NCBI RefSeq assembly: GCF_002901865.1
Contig: NZ_PPQF01000056.1
Location: 88,291 to 152,290 of the forward strand
From: Staphylococcus agnetis
GTDB taxonomy: Bacteria; Bacillota; Bacilli; Staphylococcales; Staphylococcaceae
Direction of reading: 5' to 3'
Length of the DNA: 64,000 nt
The notes beneath the pieces were generated by a model that saw only the letters and a program-made list of their open reading frames with translations, ran no database searches and had not been told where the DNA came from. Both the position numbers and the translations under genes were made by a program. This document shows positions 40,813 through 52,200 of the stretch, piece after piece (positions within the stretch are counted from its first letter, which is position 1; each line of letters starts with the position of its first letter).

Positions 40813-41691
40813 ATGGCAATTTCAGCTAAACTTGTTAAAGAATTACGTGAAAAAACTGGCGCTGGTATGATGGATTGTAAAAAAGCGCTTCAAGAAACTG
40901 ATGGGAACATTGATAAAGCAATTGACTACTTACGTGAAAAAGGTATTGCTAAAGCAGCTAAGAAAGCAGACCGTATCGCAGCAGAAGGTATTACACATGT
41001 TGAAGTGAAAGGTAACGACGCAGTTATCGTAGAAATCAACTCTGAAACAGACTTCGTTGCACGTAATGAAGGTTTCCAACAACTTGTTAAAGAAATTGCT
41101 AACCAAATTCTTGAAACGAAAGCTGAATCTGTTGAAGCTTTAAATGAAACAACACTTCCAAATGGTAAAAAAGTTTCTGAACATATGAACGAAGCGATTT
41201 CAACAATCGGTGAAAAATTAAGCTTACGTCGTTTTGAATTACGTACAAAAACTGACAATGATGCATTCGGTGCATATTTACACATGGGTGGACGTATTGG
41301 TGTACTTTCAGTTGTTGAAGGTACAACTGATGAAGAAGCAGCTAAAGATGTTGCAATGCACATCGCTGCAATTAATCCAAAATACGTTTCTTCTGACCAA
41401 GTAAGTGAAGAAGAAATCAACCACGAAAGAGAAGTATTAAAACAACAAGCACTTAACGAAGGTAAACCAGAAAACATCGTTGAGAAAATGGTTGAAGGAC
41501 GTTTACGTAAATATTTACAAGAAATTTGTGCAGTTAACCAAGACTTCGTTAAAAATCCAGATCAAACTGTTGAACAATTCCTTAAATCAAAAGGTGGTCA
41601 ATTAGTAGACTTCGTACGTTACGAAGTGGGTGAAGGTTTAGAAAAACGTGAAGAAAACTTCGCTGATGAAGTTAAAGGACAAATGAAATAA
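40813..41691 (+). CDS. tsf: Elongation factor Ts
   Basis: EF-Ts is the nucleotide exchange factor of EF-Tu. The 292 residues have the N-terminal UBA-like helices ([18 protein letters not shown]), the core [10 protein letters not shown] motif and the dimerisation regions. ATG 40813 directly after GGAGGAATAGTG is chosen; a GTG one codon earlier is in frame. It lies between rpsB and pyrH, with terminator or leader structures on both sides. Confidence 0.97.
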   Translation: MAISAKLVKELREKTGAGMMDCKKALQETDGNIDKAIDYLREKGIAKAAKKADRIAAEGITHVEVKGNDAVIVEINSETDFVARNEGFQQLVKEIANQILETKAESVEALNETTLPNGKKVSEHMNEAISTIGEKLSLRRFELRTKTDNDAFGAYLHMGGRIGVLSVVEGTTDEEAAKDVAMHIAAINPKYVSSDQVSEEEINHEREVLKQQALNEGKPENIVEKMVEGRLRKYLQEICAVNQDFVKNPDQTVEQFLKSKGGQLVDFVRYEVGEGLEKREENFADEVKGQMK

Positions 41692-41694
41692 TAG

Positions 41695-41800
41695 ACACGG
41701 TTTATTATGAGAAAGAAGACACCTTTTGTGTCCTCCTTTGCATGACTTCAATAAAAGCATATTGAAGCCGTGTTAAAGGAAGATACGTCTTGTGTCTTCT
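41695..41800 (+). other. Leader with competing hairpins between tsf and pyrH
   Basis: GAAGACAC (41715-41722) can pair locally with GTGTC (41728-41732) or at distance with GTGTCTTC (41792-41799). ACACGG (41695-41700) can pair with CCGTGT (41768-41773), and CTTCAAT with ATTGAAG (41746-41767). The exclusive pairings resemble an attenuator or switch ahead of pyrH. Confidence 0.45.
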
Positions 41801-41844
41801 TTACTTGTATTGTTTTACATAAAACGAATAGAGAGGTTATTATA

Positions 41845-42567
41845 ATGGCTGAAACTTCAAAATATAAGCGAGTAGTTTTGAAACTAAGTGGTGAAGCACT
41901 GGCAGGAGATAAAGGATTTGGTATTAATCCAATCATTATTAAAAGTATTGCACAACAAGTGGCAGAAGTAGCGAAAATGGATACAGAAGTCGCTGTCATT
42001 GTTGGTGGTGGCAATATTTGGCGCGGTAAAACAGGTAGTGATTTAGGAATGGATCGCGGAACTGCTGACTATATGGGGATGCTTGCAACAGTAATGAATG
42101 CATTGGCATTACAAGATAGCTTAGAACAATTAGATTGTGATACACGTGTGTTAACGTCAATTGAAATGAAACAAGTTGCAGAACCTTATATTCGTCGACG
42201 TGCCATTAGACATTTAGAGAAAAAACGTGTCGTCATTTTTGCAGCAGGAATTGGTAATCCTTATTTCTCAACAGACACAACTGCTGCATTGAGAGCAGCT
42301 GAAGTAGAAGCAGATGTCATTTTGATGGGTAAAAATAATGTAGACGGTGTATACTCTGCAGACCCAAAAGTAGACCCAAATGCGGTTAAATATGAACGCT
42401 TAACATATTTACAATTATTGCAAGAAGGCTTACAAGTAATGGATTCAACAGCCTCTTCATTCTGTATGGATAACAATATTCCGCTTAATGTGTTCTCAAT
42501 TATGGAAGAAGGAAACATTAAACGTGCTGTTTTAGGTGAAGAAATCGGTACAATTATTACAAAATAA
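41845..42567 (+). CDS. pyrH: Uridylate kinase PyrH (UMP kinase)
   Basis: PyrH phosphorylates UMP to UDP and is regulated by GTP and UTP. The 240 residues show [19 protein letters not shown] and the C-terminal [12 protein letters not shown] motifs of the amino-acid-kinase fold. ATG 41845 after GAGAGGTTATTATA is preferred to upstream in-frame codons within the structured leader. It is 18 bases upstream of frr. Confidence 0.96.
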   Translation: MAETSKYKRVVLKLSGEALAGDKGFGINPIIIKSIAQQVAEVAKMDTEVAVIVGGGNIWRGKTGSDLGMDRGTADYMGMLATVMNALALQDSLEQLDCDTRVLTSIEMKQVAEPYIRRRAIRHLEKKRVVIFAAGIGNPYFSTDTTAALRAAEVEADVILMGKNNVDGVYSADPKVDPNAVKYERLTYLQLLQEGLQVMDSTASSFCMDNNIPLNVFSIMEEGNIKRAVLGEEIGTIITK

Positions 42568-42585
42568 TCTAGAGGTGACTTTCTG

Positions 42586-43140
42586 ATGAGTGAAATTATC
42601 CAAGATACGAAATCACGTATGAAAAAATCAATCGAAAATTTATCACGTGAACTTGCTCAAATTAATGCAGGGCGTGCAAATTCTAATTTATTAGCAGGTG
42701 TTAACGTGAACTACTACGGTGCGCCAACACCTGTGCAACAACTCGCAAGTATCAACGTTCCTGAAGCACGTTTACTTGTAATCTCTCCATATGACAAATC
42801 ATCGTTAGCTGATATCGAAAAAGCAATTTACGCTGCAAATTTAGGTGTAACACCGACAAGCGATGGTGAAGTCATTCGTATTACGGTACCAGCATTAACT
42901 GAAGAACGTCGTAAAGAAATTGTTAAAGAAGTTAAAAAGACTGGTGAAAATGCGAAAGTTTCTGTACGTAATATTCGTCGTGATGCAAATGATACATTGA
43001 AAAAACAAGAAAAAGACGGCGATATCACTGAAGATGAATTACGTTCAGGTTCAGATGATGTTCAAAAAGTAACAGACGATTCTATAAAACAAATCGATCA
43101 ACTTGTTACAGATAAAGAAAAAGACATTATGTCTGTCTAA
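42586..43140 (+). CDS. frr: Ribosome recycling factor
   Basis: RRF splits post-termination ribosomes with EF-G. The 184 residues contain the tRNA-mimic three-helix bundle with [23 protein letters not shown], and the C-terminal [14 protein letters not shown] helix. The start follows AGAGGTGACTTTCTG. It ends at a strong terminator before uppS. Confidence 0.97.
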   Translation: MSEIIQDTKSRMKKSIENLSRELAQINAGRANSNLLAGVNVNYYGAPTPVQQLASINVPEARLLVISPYDKSSLADIEKAIYAANLGVTPTSDGEVIRITVPALTEERRKEIVKEVKKTGENAKVSVRNIRRDANDTLKKQEKDGDITEDELRSGSDDVQKVTDDSIKQIDQLVTDKEKDIMSV

Positions 43141-43150
43141 ATCATTTGTG

Positions 43151-43187
43151 AAACTGTACCGAATCAGACTTTGGTACAGTTTTTTTC
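43151..43187 (+). terminator. Intrinsic terminator after frr
   Basis: AACTGTACC (43152-43160) pairs with GGTACAGTT (43173-43181), then a T run. Confidence 0.9.
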
Positions 43188-43289
43188 TTTGTCATTCAAT
43201 GAGTGATTTGAGTGTGATAAAATGGTAGATAATTGTACATTTTAAAGATTATAATAATATGAGACGTAATGAGGCTCGGAGGAACACGC

Positions 43290-44051
43290 ATGTTTAAGAA
43301 ATTTAAAAATATTGAAGATAAAACATCTCAAGTCGACACTTTAGATTTACATAATATACCAGAACACATTGCAATCATCATGGACGGTAATGGACGTTGG
43401 GCGAAACAACGAAGAATGCCTAGAATTAAAGGGCACTATCAAGGTATGCAAACGATTAAAACGATTACACGTGCGGCAAATGATTTAAATGTAAAATACT
43501 TAACACTGTATGCTTTTTCAACTGAAAATTGGTCACGTCCAGAGGAAGAAGTCAACTACATCATGGGATTACCTGTTAACTTTTTAAATACGTTTTTACC
43601 TGAGTTAATTGAAAAAAATGTTAAGGTAGAAACGATTGGCTTTATAGAACAGCTTCCTCAAAAAACGATTCAAGCAATTGAAGAAGCGAAACGTAAAACG
43701 GCACAGAATACTGGATTGACGTTAATCTTTGCTATCAATTACGGTGGACGTGCTGAAATTATTTCTGGAATGAAATCATTAATTAAAGACTTAAAAAATG
43801 GTAGTGATATTGACGTTGACCATTTAGATGAAAATGTTTTTCAAAAGTATTTAATGACGTCTGATTATCCCGATCCAGAGTTATTAATTCGCACGTCAGG
43901 AGAACAACGTATTAGTAACTTTTTAATTTGGCAATTGTCATATAGTGAATTTATTTTTAATCAAAAAATGTGGCCAGATTTTGATGAAGATGAATTAAAA
44001 TCATGCATAAAAACATATCAATCTCGACAACGACGTTTTGGGGGATTGTAG
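43290..44051 (+). CDS. uppS: Undecaprenyl diphosphate synthase (isoprenyl transferase)
   Basis: UppS makes C55-PP, the lipid carrier for peptidoglycan and teichoic acid, by cis addition of isopentenyl units. The 253 residues have the catalytic IIMDGNGRWAKQR motif, TLYAFSTENW and the C-terminal LLIRTSGEQRISNF. ATG 43290 after CGGAGGAAC is preferred over a codon 21 bases upstream. It is 13 bases before cdsA. Confidence 0.96.
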   Translation: MFKKFKNIEDKTSQVDTLDLHNIPEHIAIIMDGNGRWAKQRRMPRIKGHYQGMQTIKTITRAANDLNVKYLTLYAFSTENWSRPEEEVNYIMGLPVNFLNTFLPELIEKNVKVETIGFIEQLPQKTIQAIEEAKRKTAQNTGLTLIFAINYGGRAEIISGMKSLIKDLKNGSDIDVDHLDENVFQKYLMTSDYPDPELLIRTSGEQRISNFLIWQLSYSEFIFNQKMWPDFDEDELKSCIKTYQSRQRRFGGL

Positions 44052-44064
44052 ATAGGAGAAGATT

Positions 44065-44844
44065 ATGAAGGTAAGAACGATTACTACCATAGTTGCGTTA
44101 ATCGTATTTTTGCCAATTTTATTAATTGGTGGAACGACATGGATGCTTTTTACATCAATTCTTGCTTTAATAGCATTAAAAGAATTATTGAATATGAACC
44201 GTATTCAATTACTTTCAGTTCCAGGATTGATTAGTGCAATCGGTTTAATTTTAATTTTACTACCACAAGACTTTTCATGGGTTCCAATTGTGCAACAAAA
44301 ATCACTGATCGCTTTAAGTTTTATTTTATTAAGCTATACCGTGATGTCAAAAAATAGATTTAGTTTTATGGACTCAGCATTTTGTTTAATGTCAGTGGCA
44401 TACGTGGGTATCGGTTTTATGTATTTTTATGAAACGCGTGAAGCAGGCTTACATTATATTTTATTCGGTTTACTTATCGTATGGTTAACGGACACGGGTG
44501 CATATCTTTTTGGCCGCTCATTCGGAAAACACAAATTATGGCCAGTCATTAGTCCAAATAAAACAATCGAAGGCTTTATCGGTGGACTATTATGTAGTTT
44601 ACTCGTTCCATTAGCTTTCATGTTTTTTGTGCCTTTCGATTACGGTATGATTTGGGTATTAATCATGACCATCGTATTAAGTGCGTTTGGTCAATTAGGA
44701 GACCTTGTCGAATCTGGGTTTAAACGTCATTTTGGTGTGAAAGACTCAGGTCGTTTATTACCAGGTCACGGTGGTATTCTAGATCGATTCGATAGTTTTA
44801 TGTTTGTATTACCTTTAATGTATCTTTTCTTAATTCAAATGTAA
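44065..44844 (+). CDS. cdsA: Phosphatidate cytidylyltransferase
   Basis: CdsA makes CDP-diacylglycerol, precursor of phosphatidylglycerol and cardiolipin. The 259 residues have seven or more membrane helices and the family signature [16 protein letters not shown] followed by [19 protein letters not shown], quoted in parts. It lies between uppS and dxr in the standard order. The start follows TAGGAGAAGATT. Confidence 0.96.
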   Translation: MKVRTITTIVALIVFLPILLIGGTTWMLFTSILALIALKELLNMNRIQLLSVPGLISAIGLILILLPQDFSWVPIVQQKSLIALSFILLSYTVMSKNRFSFMDSAFCLMSVAYVGIGFMYFYETREAGLHYILFGLLIVWLTDTGAYLFGRSFGKHKLWPVISPNKTIEGFIGGLLCSLLVPLAFMFFVPFDYGMIWVLIMTIVLSAFGQLGDLVESGFKRHFGVKDSGRLLPGHGGILDRFDSFMFVLPLMYLFLIQM

Positions 44845-44859
44845 GGTGAAGTGAAAACG

Positions 44860-45990
44860 ATGAAAAATATAGCAGTGTTAGGGGCTTCGGGTTCTATCGG
44901 AACACAGGCCATTGATGTCATTGAACGCCATCCAAATGAATTTAATCTCATTGCGTTTACAGTTGGTAAAAATATTGACTATGCAAAAAAAATTATCGAA
45001 AAACATCAACCCGAAATGATTTCGGTACAAAATATTGAAGATATTGATGCTTTTTCAGAGTACGATGTCAACATTGTTTCAGGAAAAGAAGGTTTGATTT
45101 CTGTTGCGACATATGAAAAAAATGATCTCGTTCTTAACGCCTTACTTGGAAGTGTGGGACTAGAACCTACTATGCGCGCGATTGAAGCTGGAAAAGATAT
45201 TGCACTTGCGAATAAAGAGACACTTGTTGTTGCAGGTGAACTGGTTATGGCACATGCACGACAATACAATGTGAATATCTTACCTGTAGATTCTGAACAT
45301 GCGGCCATTTTTCAATGTTTAAATGGTGAAGATATGAAACAAATCAAAAAGGTGACAATCACTGCTAGTGGCGGTTCATTTCGAGATTTATCACGTGAAG
45401 CGTTAGAGCATGTGACTGTAGAAGATGCCTTAAATCATCCAAATTGGAGTATGGGACATAAAATTACAATCGATTCTGCGACGATGATGAATAAAGGTTT
45501 TGAAGTGATCGAAGCAAAATGGCTCTTTGATTTAGACATTTCTAAAATCGAAACCATTTTACACAAAGAAAGTATTATTCATTCTATGGTAGAATTTGTA
45601 GATACAAGTGTGATGGCGCAATTAGGTACACCTGACATGCGCATGCCGATTCAATATGCGTTTACTTATCCAAAACGTATAGAACATCAAGCACCTTCTT
45701 TAAATTTGGCAGAGGTTGCACAATTACATTTTAAAGCTATGGATTTTGAACGTTACCGTTGCTTACAATACGCTTATGATGCAATCAAAATTGGTGGCAC
45801 AATGCCTGTTGTTTTAAATGCAGTGAATGAAGTCGCTGTAGCTAAATTTTTAAATAAAGAAATTCGCTTTTTAGATATCGAACGTATGATTAAAAGAGAA
45901 ATGGATCGACATGAGGTCATACAGAACCCAACACTTGAACAAATATTAGCGCTTGATGCGCATTACAAAAATAAAGAATACGAGGTGTAG
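44860..45990 (+). CDS. dxr: 1-deoxy-D-xylulose 5-phosphate reductoisomerase
   Basis: Dxr makes methylerythritol phosphate in the non-mevalonate isoprenoid pathway. The 376 residues contain the NADPH fold [10 protein letters not shown], the metal-binding [12 protein letters not shown] and [14 protein letters not shown] motifs. Many staphylococci such as S. aureus are described as using the mevalonate pathway, so an intact dxr here is notable. ATG 44860 is chosen over GTG 44851, being better spaced after AAGGTGAA. It is followed by rseP. Confidence 0.93.
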   Translation: MKNIAVLGASGSIGTQAIDVIERHPNEFNLIAFTVGKNIDYAKKIIEKHQPEMISVQNIEDIDAFSEYDVNIVSGKEGLISVATYEKNDLVLNALLGSVGLEPTMRAIEAGKDIALANKETLVVAGELVMAHARQYNVNILPVDSEHAAIFQCLNGEDMKQIKKVTITASGGSFRDLSREALEHVTVEDALNHPNWSMGHKITIDSATMMNKGFEVIEAKWLFDLDISKIETILHKESIIHSMVEFVDTSVMAQLGTPDMRMPIQYAFTYPKRIEHQAPSLNLAEVAQLHFKAMDFERYRCLQYAYDAIKIGGTMPVVLNAVNEVAVAKFLNKEIRFLDIERMIKREMDRHEVIQNPTLEQILALDAHYKNKEYEV

Positions 45991-45996
45991 AAATCT

Positions 45997-47277
45997 GTGT
46001 TTATTACCATCATTGCATTTATCTGTGTATTCGGATTACTAGTATCTGTGCATGAATATGGTCATATGCTTTTTGCAAAACGTGCGGGTATTATGTGTCC
46101 GGAATTTGCAATTGGAATGGGGCCGAAAATTTTAAGTTTCCGAAAAGATGAAACATTATATACGATTCGTCTGTTACCTGTAGGTGGTTATGTACGTATG
46201 GCAGGTGACGGTATGGAAGAAGCACCTGTACAACCAGGCATGCACGTTAAAATCAAATTAAACGATCAAAATGAAATCACTCATATTATTTTAGATGATC
46301 AACATAAATTCCAACAAATGGAAGCGATAGAAGTTAAAAAAGCAGACTTTAATCAAGATTTATATATTGAAGGCATCATGGCGCATGACCAAACACGTCA
46401 TCATTATCCAATTGCCAAAAAAGCTTTTTTCGTTCAAAATGGTAGTCTTATTCAAATTGCGCCAAGAGAGCGTCAATTTGCCTATAAAAAACCGTATCAA
46501 AAGTTTTTAACATTATTTGCAGGACCTCTTTTTAATTTTATTTTAGCAGCCGTGTTACTAATTGGCTTAGCATATTGGCAAGGGGCACCAACAAACAAAG
46601 TAGACCAAGTTGCACCCAAAACACCTGCAGCTCAAATTGGATTGAAAAAGGGAGATGTGATTACTGAAATAAACGGTCATGCCACGCATAATCTCCGAGA
46701 CATTCAAAAGGAAATGAAAGCAACAAATGGCGACAAGACCACGTTGAAGTTTGAACGAGACGGTAAAGTGCATACAGAAACATTTTCCCCTAAAAAGTTT
46801 ATGCAAAATGTTTCCAAAACGAAAAGTGTAACTAAATATCAATTAGGGTTTTTACCTACAAAAGAAGTGAGCCCAATTGAACCCCTCATATTTGGCTTAA
46901 CACAAACAGTTGAATATGGAAAAATTGTATTTACTGCAGTAGTCGGCTTAATAGGTAGTATATTTACGGGGCATTTTAGTTTTGATATGTTGAATGGTCC
47001 AGTTGGCATATATAAAAATGTTGATACTGTTGTTAAAACTGGCATTATTAACTTAATTAATTTCACAGCAATTTTAAGTGTTAACTTAGGAATCATGAAC
47101 TTATTACCAATTCCGGCACTTGATGGTGGACGTATTTTATTTGTTGCTTACGAAGCGATTTTTAGAAAACCTGCAAATAAAAAAGCAGAAACAGTGATCA
47201 TTGCGGCAGGTGCGATTTTTGTTGTCATCATCATGATATTAGTGACATGGAATGATATTCAACGTTATTTCTTATAA
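45997..47277 (+). CDS. rseP: RseP/RasP site-2 zinc metalloprotease
   Basis: This membrane-embedded protease cleaves substrates within the lipid bilayer, such as anti-sigma factors and signal-peptide remnants. The 426 residues include the HEYGH zinc motif at 19-23 in the first helix, a PDZ domain (about 200-265, [15 protein letters not shown]), and the third-ligand region [15 protein letters not shown]. It starts with GTG 45997 after CGAGGTG. It precedes proS by 28 bases. Confidence 0.95.
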   Translation: MFITIIAFICVFGLLVSVHEYGHMLFAKRAGIMCPEFAIGMGPKILSFRKDETLYTIRLLPVGGYVRMAGDGMEEAPVQPGMHVKIKLNDQNEITHIILDDQHKFQQMEAIEVKKADFNQDLYIEGIMAHDQTRHHYPIAKKAFFVQNGSLIQIAPRERQFAYKKPYQKFLTLFAGPLFNFILAAVLLIGLAYWQGAPTNKVDQVAPKTPAAQIGLKKGDVITEINGHATHNLRDIQKEMKATNGDKTTLKFERDGKVHTETFSPKKFMQNVSKTKSVTKYQLGFLPTKEVSPIEPLIFGLTQTVEYGKIVFTAVVGLIGSIFTGHFSFDMLNGPVGIYKNVDTVVKTGIINLINFTAILSVNLGIMNLLPIPALDGGRILFVAYEAIFRKPANKKAETVIIAAGAIFVVIIMILVTWNDIQRYFL

Positions 47278-47305
47278 ACAGACATTAAAGGAGGAACATT
47301 AAAGG

Positions 47306-49012
47306 ATGAAGCAATCAAAAGTTTTTATACCTACTTTACGAGAAGTTCCAGCTGAAGCTGAAGCAGTCAGTCATCAATTGCTGTTAAAGGCGGGACTTAT
47401 CAAACAAAATGCAGCAGGTATATATAGTTATTTACCGCTTGCAACACGTGTGCTTCAAAATATTTCTGAAATCATTCGGGAAGAAATGGAGAAAATTGAC
47501 GCTGTTGAAGTAGTGATGCCCGTGTTACAACAATCAGAGTTATGGAAAGAATCAGGGCGTTGGGAAGCGTATGGTCCTGAACTCATGCGATTAAAAGATC
47601 GAAATGAACGCGAATTCGCGTTAGGACCAACACACGAAGAAGTGATTACATCTTTAGTGAGAGATGAATTACGTTCATATAAACAACTTCCTTTAACATT
47701 GTTCCAAATTCAAACGAAATTCCGTGATGAGAAGCGTCCAAGATTTGGTTTGTTACGCGGTCGTGAGTTTATTATGAAAGATGCGTATTCCTTCCATACT
47801 GACGAAGCATCACTCATGAAAACATATCAAGATATGTATGATGCGTATGGACGCATTTTTAAACGCGTAGGCTTAAATGTGCGTCCAGTGGTTGCAGATT
47901 CGGGTGCCATTGGTGGTAATCATACGCATGAATTTCACGCACTGAGCGCGATTGGCGAAGATACCATTGTATATAGTAATGAGAGTGACTATGCAGCAAA
48001 TATTGAAAAAGCTGAAGTACCATATATCCCTTCAGAAGTGCCAAAAGCGCCAGAAGCAACACTTGAAAAAATTGCAACACCGAATGTGAAAACAGTGAAA
48101 GAATTGGCATCATTTTTAAATAAACCACTTGATGAAATTACGAAATCTATGATTTTCAAAGTTGATGGGGAATTTGTGCTTGTATTGGTGCGCGGTCATC
48201 ACGAAATTAATGATGTGAAATTAAAAGATTTCTTCAAAACAGATCAAGTAGAGCTTGCTGATGAACATGACATCCGTAATTTATTGGGTGCAACACCAGG
48301 TTCTTTAGGACCAATTACTGATAAATCAATTAAAATCTATGCAGATAACTATATTCAAGATCTTTCAAATTTAGTGGTTGGGGCAAATGAAGATGGTTAT
48401 CACTATATCAATGCGAATGTAGGGCGTGATTTTCAAGTAGAGGCGTATGGTGACTTCAGATTTATTTTAGAAGGTGAACCTTTGAGTGATGGCTCAGGCA
48501 CTGCACAATTTGCTGAAGGTATCGAAGTAGGTCAAGTGTTTGTACTAGGTACAAAGTATTCTGAGACGATGGATGCCACGGTACTAAACAATCAAGGTCG
48601 TGAACAAACACTTACGATGGGATGTTACGGTATTGGTGTTTCACGTACATTGAGTGCTATTATTGAACAACACCATGATGAAAATGGAATTATTTGGCCA
48701 AAAGCTGTTACACCATACGATATTCACGTGATTTCAGTGAATCCGAAAAAAGATGACCAACGTGAACTGGCGGATGCGATTTATAGCACATTAAATAAAA
48801 CTTACAATGTCTTATATGATGATCGTCAAGAACGTGCAGGTGTCAAATTTAATGACGCTGACTTGATTGGTTTACCAATTCGCGTCGTGGTAGGTAAAAA
48901 TGCGAGTGACGGTATAGTAGAAGTTAAACGACGTGATAATGGAGAAAAAGAAGATATTCATATTGACGATTTAGCGTCCCATATCACAAAACTTTATGAA
49001 CAAATTCAATAA
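47306..49012 (+). CDS. proS: Prolyl-tRNA synthetase (bacterial type)
   Basis: ProS charges tRNA-Pro. The 568 residues are the class II bacterial form with the INS editing domain (about 225-400): motif 1 region near 60-80, motif 2 in [23 protein letters not shown] (quoted partly), motif 3 [13 protein letters not shown], and a C-terminal anticodon-binding domain ([21 protein letters not shown], in part). The start follows AAAGGAGGAACATTAAAGG. Confidence 0.96.
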   Translation: MKQSKVFIPTLREVPAEAEAVSHQLLLKAGLIKQNAAGIYSYLPLATRVLQNISEIIREEMEKIDAVEVVMPVLQQSELWKESGRWEAYGPELMRLKDRNEREFALGPTHEEVITSLVRDELRSYKQLPLTLFQIQTKFRDEKRPRFGLLRGREFIMKDAYSFHTDEASLMKTYQDMYDAYGRIFKRVGLNVRPVVADSGAIGGNHTHEFHALSAIGEDTIVYSNESDYAANIEKAEVPYIPSEVPKAPEATLEKIATPNVKTVKELASFLNKPLDEITKSMIFKVDGEFVLVLVRGHHEINDVKLKDFFKTDQVELADEHDIRNLLGATPGSLGPITDKSIKIYADNYIQDLSNLVVGANEDGYHYINANVGRDFQVEAYGDFRFILEGEPLSDGSGTAQFAEGIEVGQVFVLGTKYSETMDATVLNNQGREQTLTMGCYGIGVSRTLSAIIEQHHDENGIIWPKAVTPYDIHVISVNPKKDDQRELADAIYSTLNKTYNVLYDDRQERAGVKFNDADLIGLPIRVVVGKNASDGIVEVKRRDNGEKEDIHIDDLASHITKLYEQIQ

Positions 49013-49029
49013 CAGATTGATTTAAAATT

Positions 49030-49038
49030 TGATATAAT
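49030..49038 (+). promoter_or_regulatory. Extended -10 promoter upstream of polC
   Basis: TGA-TATAAT (49030-49038) is an extended -10 just after proS. An inverted repeat ATTCAAAT (49051-49058)/ATTTGAAT (49076-49083) follows in the leader. Confidence 0.45.
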
Positions 49039-49100
49039 GATAGTGGATTAATTCAAATGAATGTGCATGACATTGATTTGAATAGACGTTACTAATAGCA

Positions 49101-49152
49101 AAGTGAGACGCTAAAATCAGAGGAATAGTTGGTTTTACGTCTCACTTTCTTT
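49101..49152 (+). terminator. Terminator between proS and polC
   Basis: AAGTGAGACG (49101-49110) pairs with CGTCTCACTT (49138-49147), with inner TAAAATC/GGTTTTA, then TTCTTTT. It matches the stem at 16634-16678. Since the polC start is 59 bases on, it may also act as an attenuator. Confidence 0.8.
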
Positions 49153-49210
49153 TATGAAATATTGAATAAAACGTACATGCATTCATCGTACATAAGGTGG
49201 TTTATATATC

Positions 49211-52200
49211 GTGGCATTACAGAATCATGAAAAATTTAAAATACTGCTTCAACAATTAAATTTAAAAACACAGTTAGATGAACAGATTGTTGAGCAAGGT
49301 GAGTTGACTCGTGTTGATGTCTCTGAAAAAAATCGGTCTTGGACGTTTCATATTGTATTACCGTATTTTTTGAAGTACGAAGATTATATGATTTTTATGC
49401 ATGCCTTATCAGATGCGTTTCAAGATATTGCATCGATACATGCACGCTTTCAAATTAAAGACACGGCACAACAAGATGAGCATTTGCTTAAATATTTTTC
49501 AAGTTGTATTGAAAAGACGAAATTATCGCCTAAGGTAAAAGGCCAATTAAAACAAAAGAAAATGGTTATGTCAGGGTCAATTGTGAAAGTGCTTGTTCAA
49601 AATGACGTGGAGCGTAATCATTTTGATAAAGCGTGTAATGGCAGTTTACTCGCTGCATTAAAAGATTGTGGTTTTGATGTTTCAAAAGTGATATTTGAAA
49701 CAGATGACAGTGGCCATGATGATGACTTGGCATCATTAGAAGCTCATATTCAACAAGAAGATGTACAAAGTGCACGTGAAGCTACGTCTAAAATAGAGAA
49801 AATGAAAGAAGCACGTGCCAAACAAGAAGAAGCGGGTATTACCGTTGATAAGTGTAAAATCGGTAAAACCATTCAAGTTGAAGCGATAAGACCTATTGAG
49901 TCGATTATTGAAGAAGAATTTAAAGTGGCAATTGAAGGTGTCATTTTTGACATCAATATCAAAGAGCTTAAAAGTGGGCGTCATATCGTTGAACTTAAAG
50001 TAACGGATTATACGGATTCACTTGTTTTGAAAATGTTTACGCGTAAAAATAAAGATGACTTAGAACATTTTAAAGCATTATCAGAAGGGAAATGGATTCG
50101 TGCGCAAGGCCGTATCGAAGAAGACATGTTTATTCGTGATCTTGTCATGATGATGTCAGATGTTGAAGAAGTGAAACGTGCACCAAAGTTAGATAAAGCT
50201 GATGAAAAACGTGTGGAATTTCATTTACATACGTCAATGAGTCAAATGGATGGTGTGACTCATATCGGTGACTATGTTGCTCAAGCAGCAAAATGGGGAC
50301 ATGAAGCGATCGCTGTTACTGACCATAATGTGGTACAAGCCTATCCTGATGCACACGCGGCTGCTGAAAAACATGGTATTAAAATGATTTATGGTATGGA
50401 AGGTATGCTCGTTGATGATGGCGTCCCAATTGCCTATAAACCTACAGATGTCGAACTCAAAGATGCAACGTATGTCGTGTTTGACGTTGAAACAACAGGA
50501 CTTTCAAATCAATACGATAAAATTATAGAGCTTGCTGCAGTGAAAGTGAAAAACGGTGAAATTATCGATAAATTTGAGCGTTTTAGTAATCCACATGAAA
50601 AGTTAACAGAGACGATAAAGAACTTAACCCACATTACAGATGATATGTTAAAAGATGCACCTGAAATTGAAGAGGTTCTGACAGAATTCAAAACATGGGT
50701 GGGCGATGCTATTTTTGTTGCGCATAACGCATCATTTGATATGGGCTTTATCGATACGGGTTATGAACGTCTTGGATTTGGCCCATCGACGAATGGGGTC
50801 ATCGATACACTTGAACTTTCAAGAACCATTAATACGAGTTATGGTAAGCATGGCTTGAACTTTCTTGCTAAAAAATATGGTGTTGAACTCACCCAACACC
50901 ATAGAGCGATTTATGATACAGAAGCAACAGCATATATTTTTATTAAAATGCTCGCACAGCTAAAAGAAAAAAATGTGCATAATCATAAAGATATTAATCA
51001 ATGTCTATCTAATGAAGATGCCTATAAACGCGCACGTCCTCAGCATGTGACATTAATCGTTCAAAATCAAACAGGCCTAAAAAACCTTTTTAAAATTGTA
51101 AGTGAATCACTCGTCACATATTATTATCGTACCCCTAGAATACCGCGCTCATTATTAGATGAATATCGTGAGGGGTTACTTGTGGGGACAGCTTGTGATG
51201 AAGGTGAAGTATTTACTGCAGTGATGCAGCGTGATCAATCAGAAGTTGAACGTATTGCGAAATATTATGATTATATTGAAATTCAACCACCAGCGTTGTA
51301 TCAAGATTTATTAGATCGAGAATTAATTAGAGATCATGAAACGTTAGAAGAAATATATGAACGTATATTAAAAGTTGGTGAAACCAATCAAATTCCAGTA
51401 ATTGCTACAGGGAATGTGCATTACTTACATGAACATGATGGTATTGCACGACAAATATTGATTGCATCCCAACCCGGGAATCCATTGAATCGTACCACGT
51501 TACCAGAAGCGCATTTCAGAACGACAGATGAAATGTTAGATGCATTTCACTTCTTAGGTGCAGACCGTGCGAAACAAATTGTGGTAGAAAATACACGTGC
51601 ACTTGCTGACCGTATTGAAAAAGTGGTCCCAATTAAAGATAAACTCTTCACACCTAATATGGACGGTGCCAATGAAGAAATACGCGAATTAAGTTATAAT
51701 AACGCTAAAGCATTATACGGTGAAGATTTACCTCAAATCGTTATCGATCGTTTAGAAAAAGAATTAGAAAGTATTATAGGTAACGGATTTGCGGTTATTT
51801 ATCTCATATCGCAACGCCTCGTAAAAAAATCTTTAGATGATGGTTACTTAGTAGGATCTCGAGGGTCTGTAGGCTCTAGTTTTGTTGCGACCATGACAGA
51901 AATAACTGAAGTTAATCCATTACCGCCACATTATATTTGTCCAAAATGTAAGAAGAGTGAGTTCTTTGATGATGGCTCGGTTGGTTCAGGTTTTGACTTG
52001 CCAGATAAAACATGTGACTGTGGTGCTGAAATGATTAAAGAAGGCCAAGACATTCCGTTTGAAACGTTCCTTGGATTTAAGGGGGATAAAGTTCCAGATA
52101 TTGACTTGAACTTTAGTGGTGAGTATCAACCCCATGCGCACAATTATACGAAAGTTTTATTTGGTGAAGATAAAGTCTTCCGCGCAGGGACAATAGGTAC

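Noticed and set aside
40926..41477. 183-codon reverse-strand open frame inside tsf
   Set aside because: It lies antisense to a certain gene, starts without a ribosome site and has a low-complexity Ser/Ala-rich translation typical of a shadow frame.
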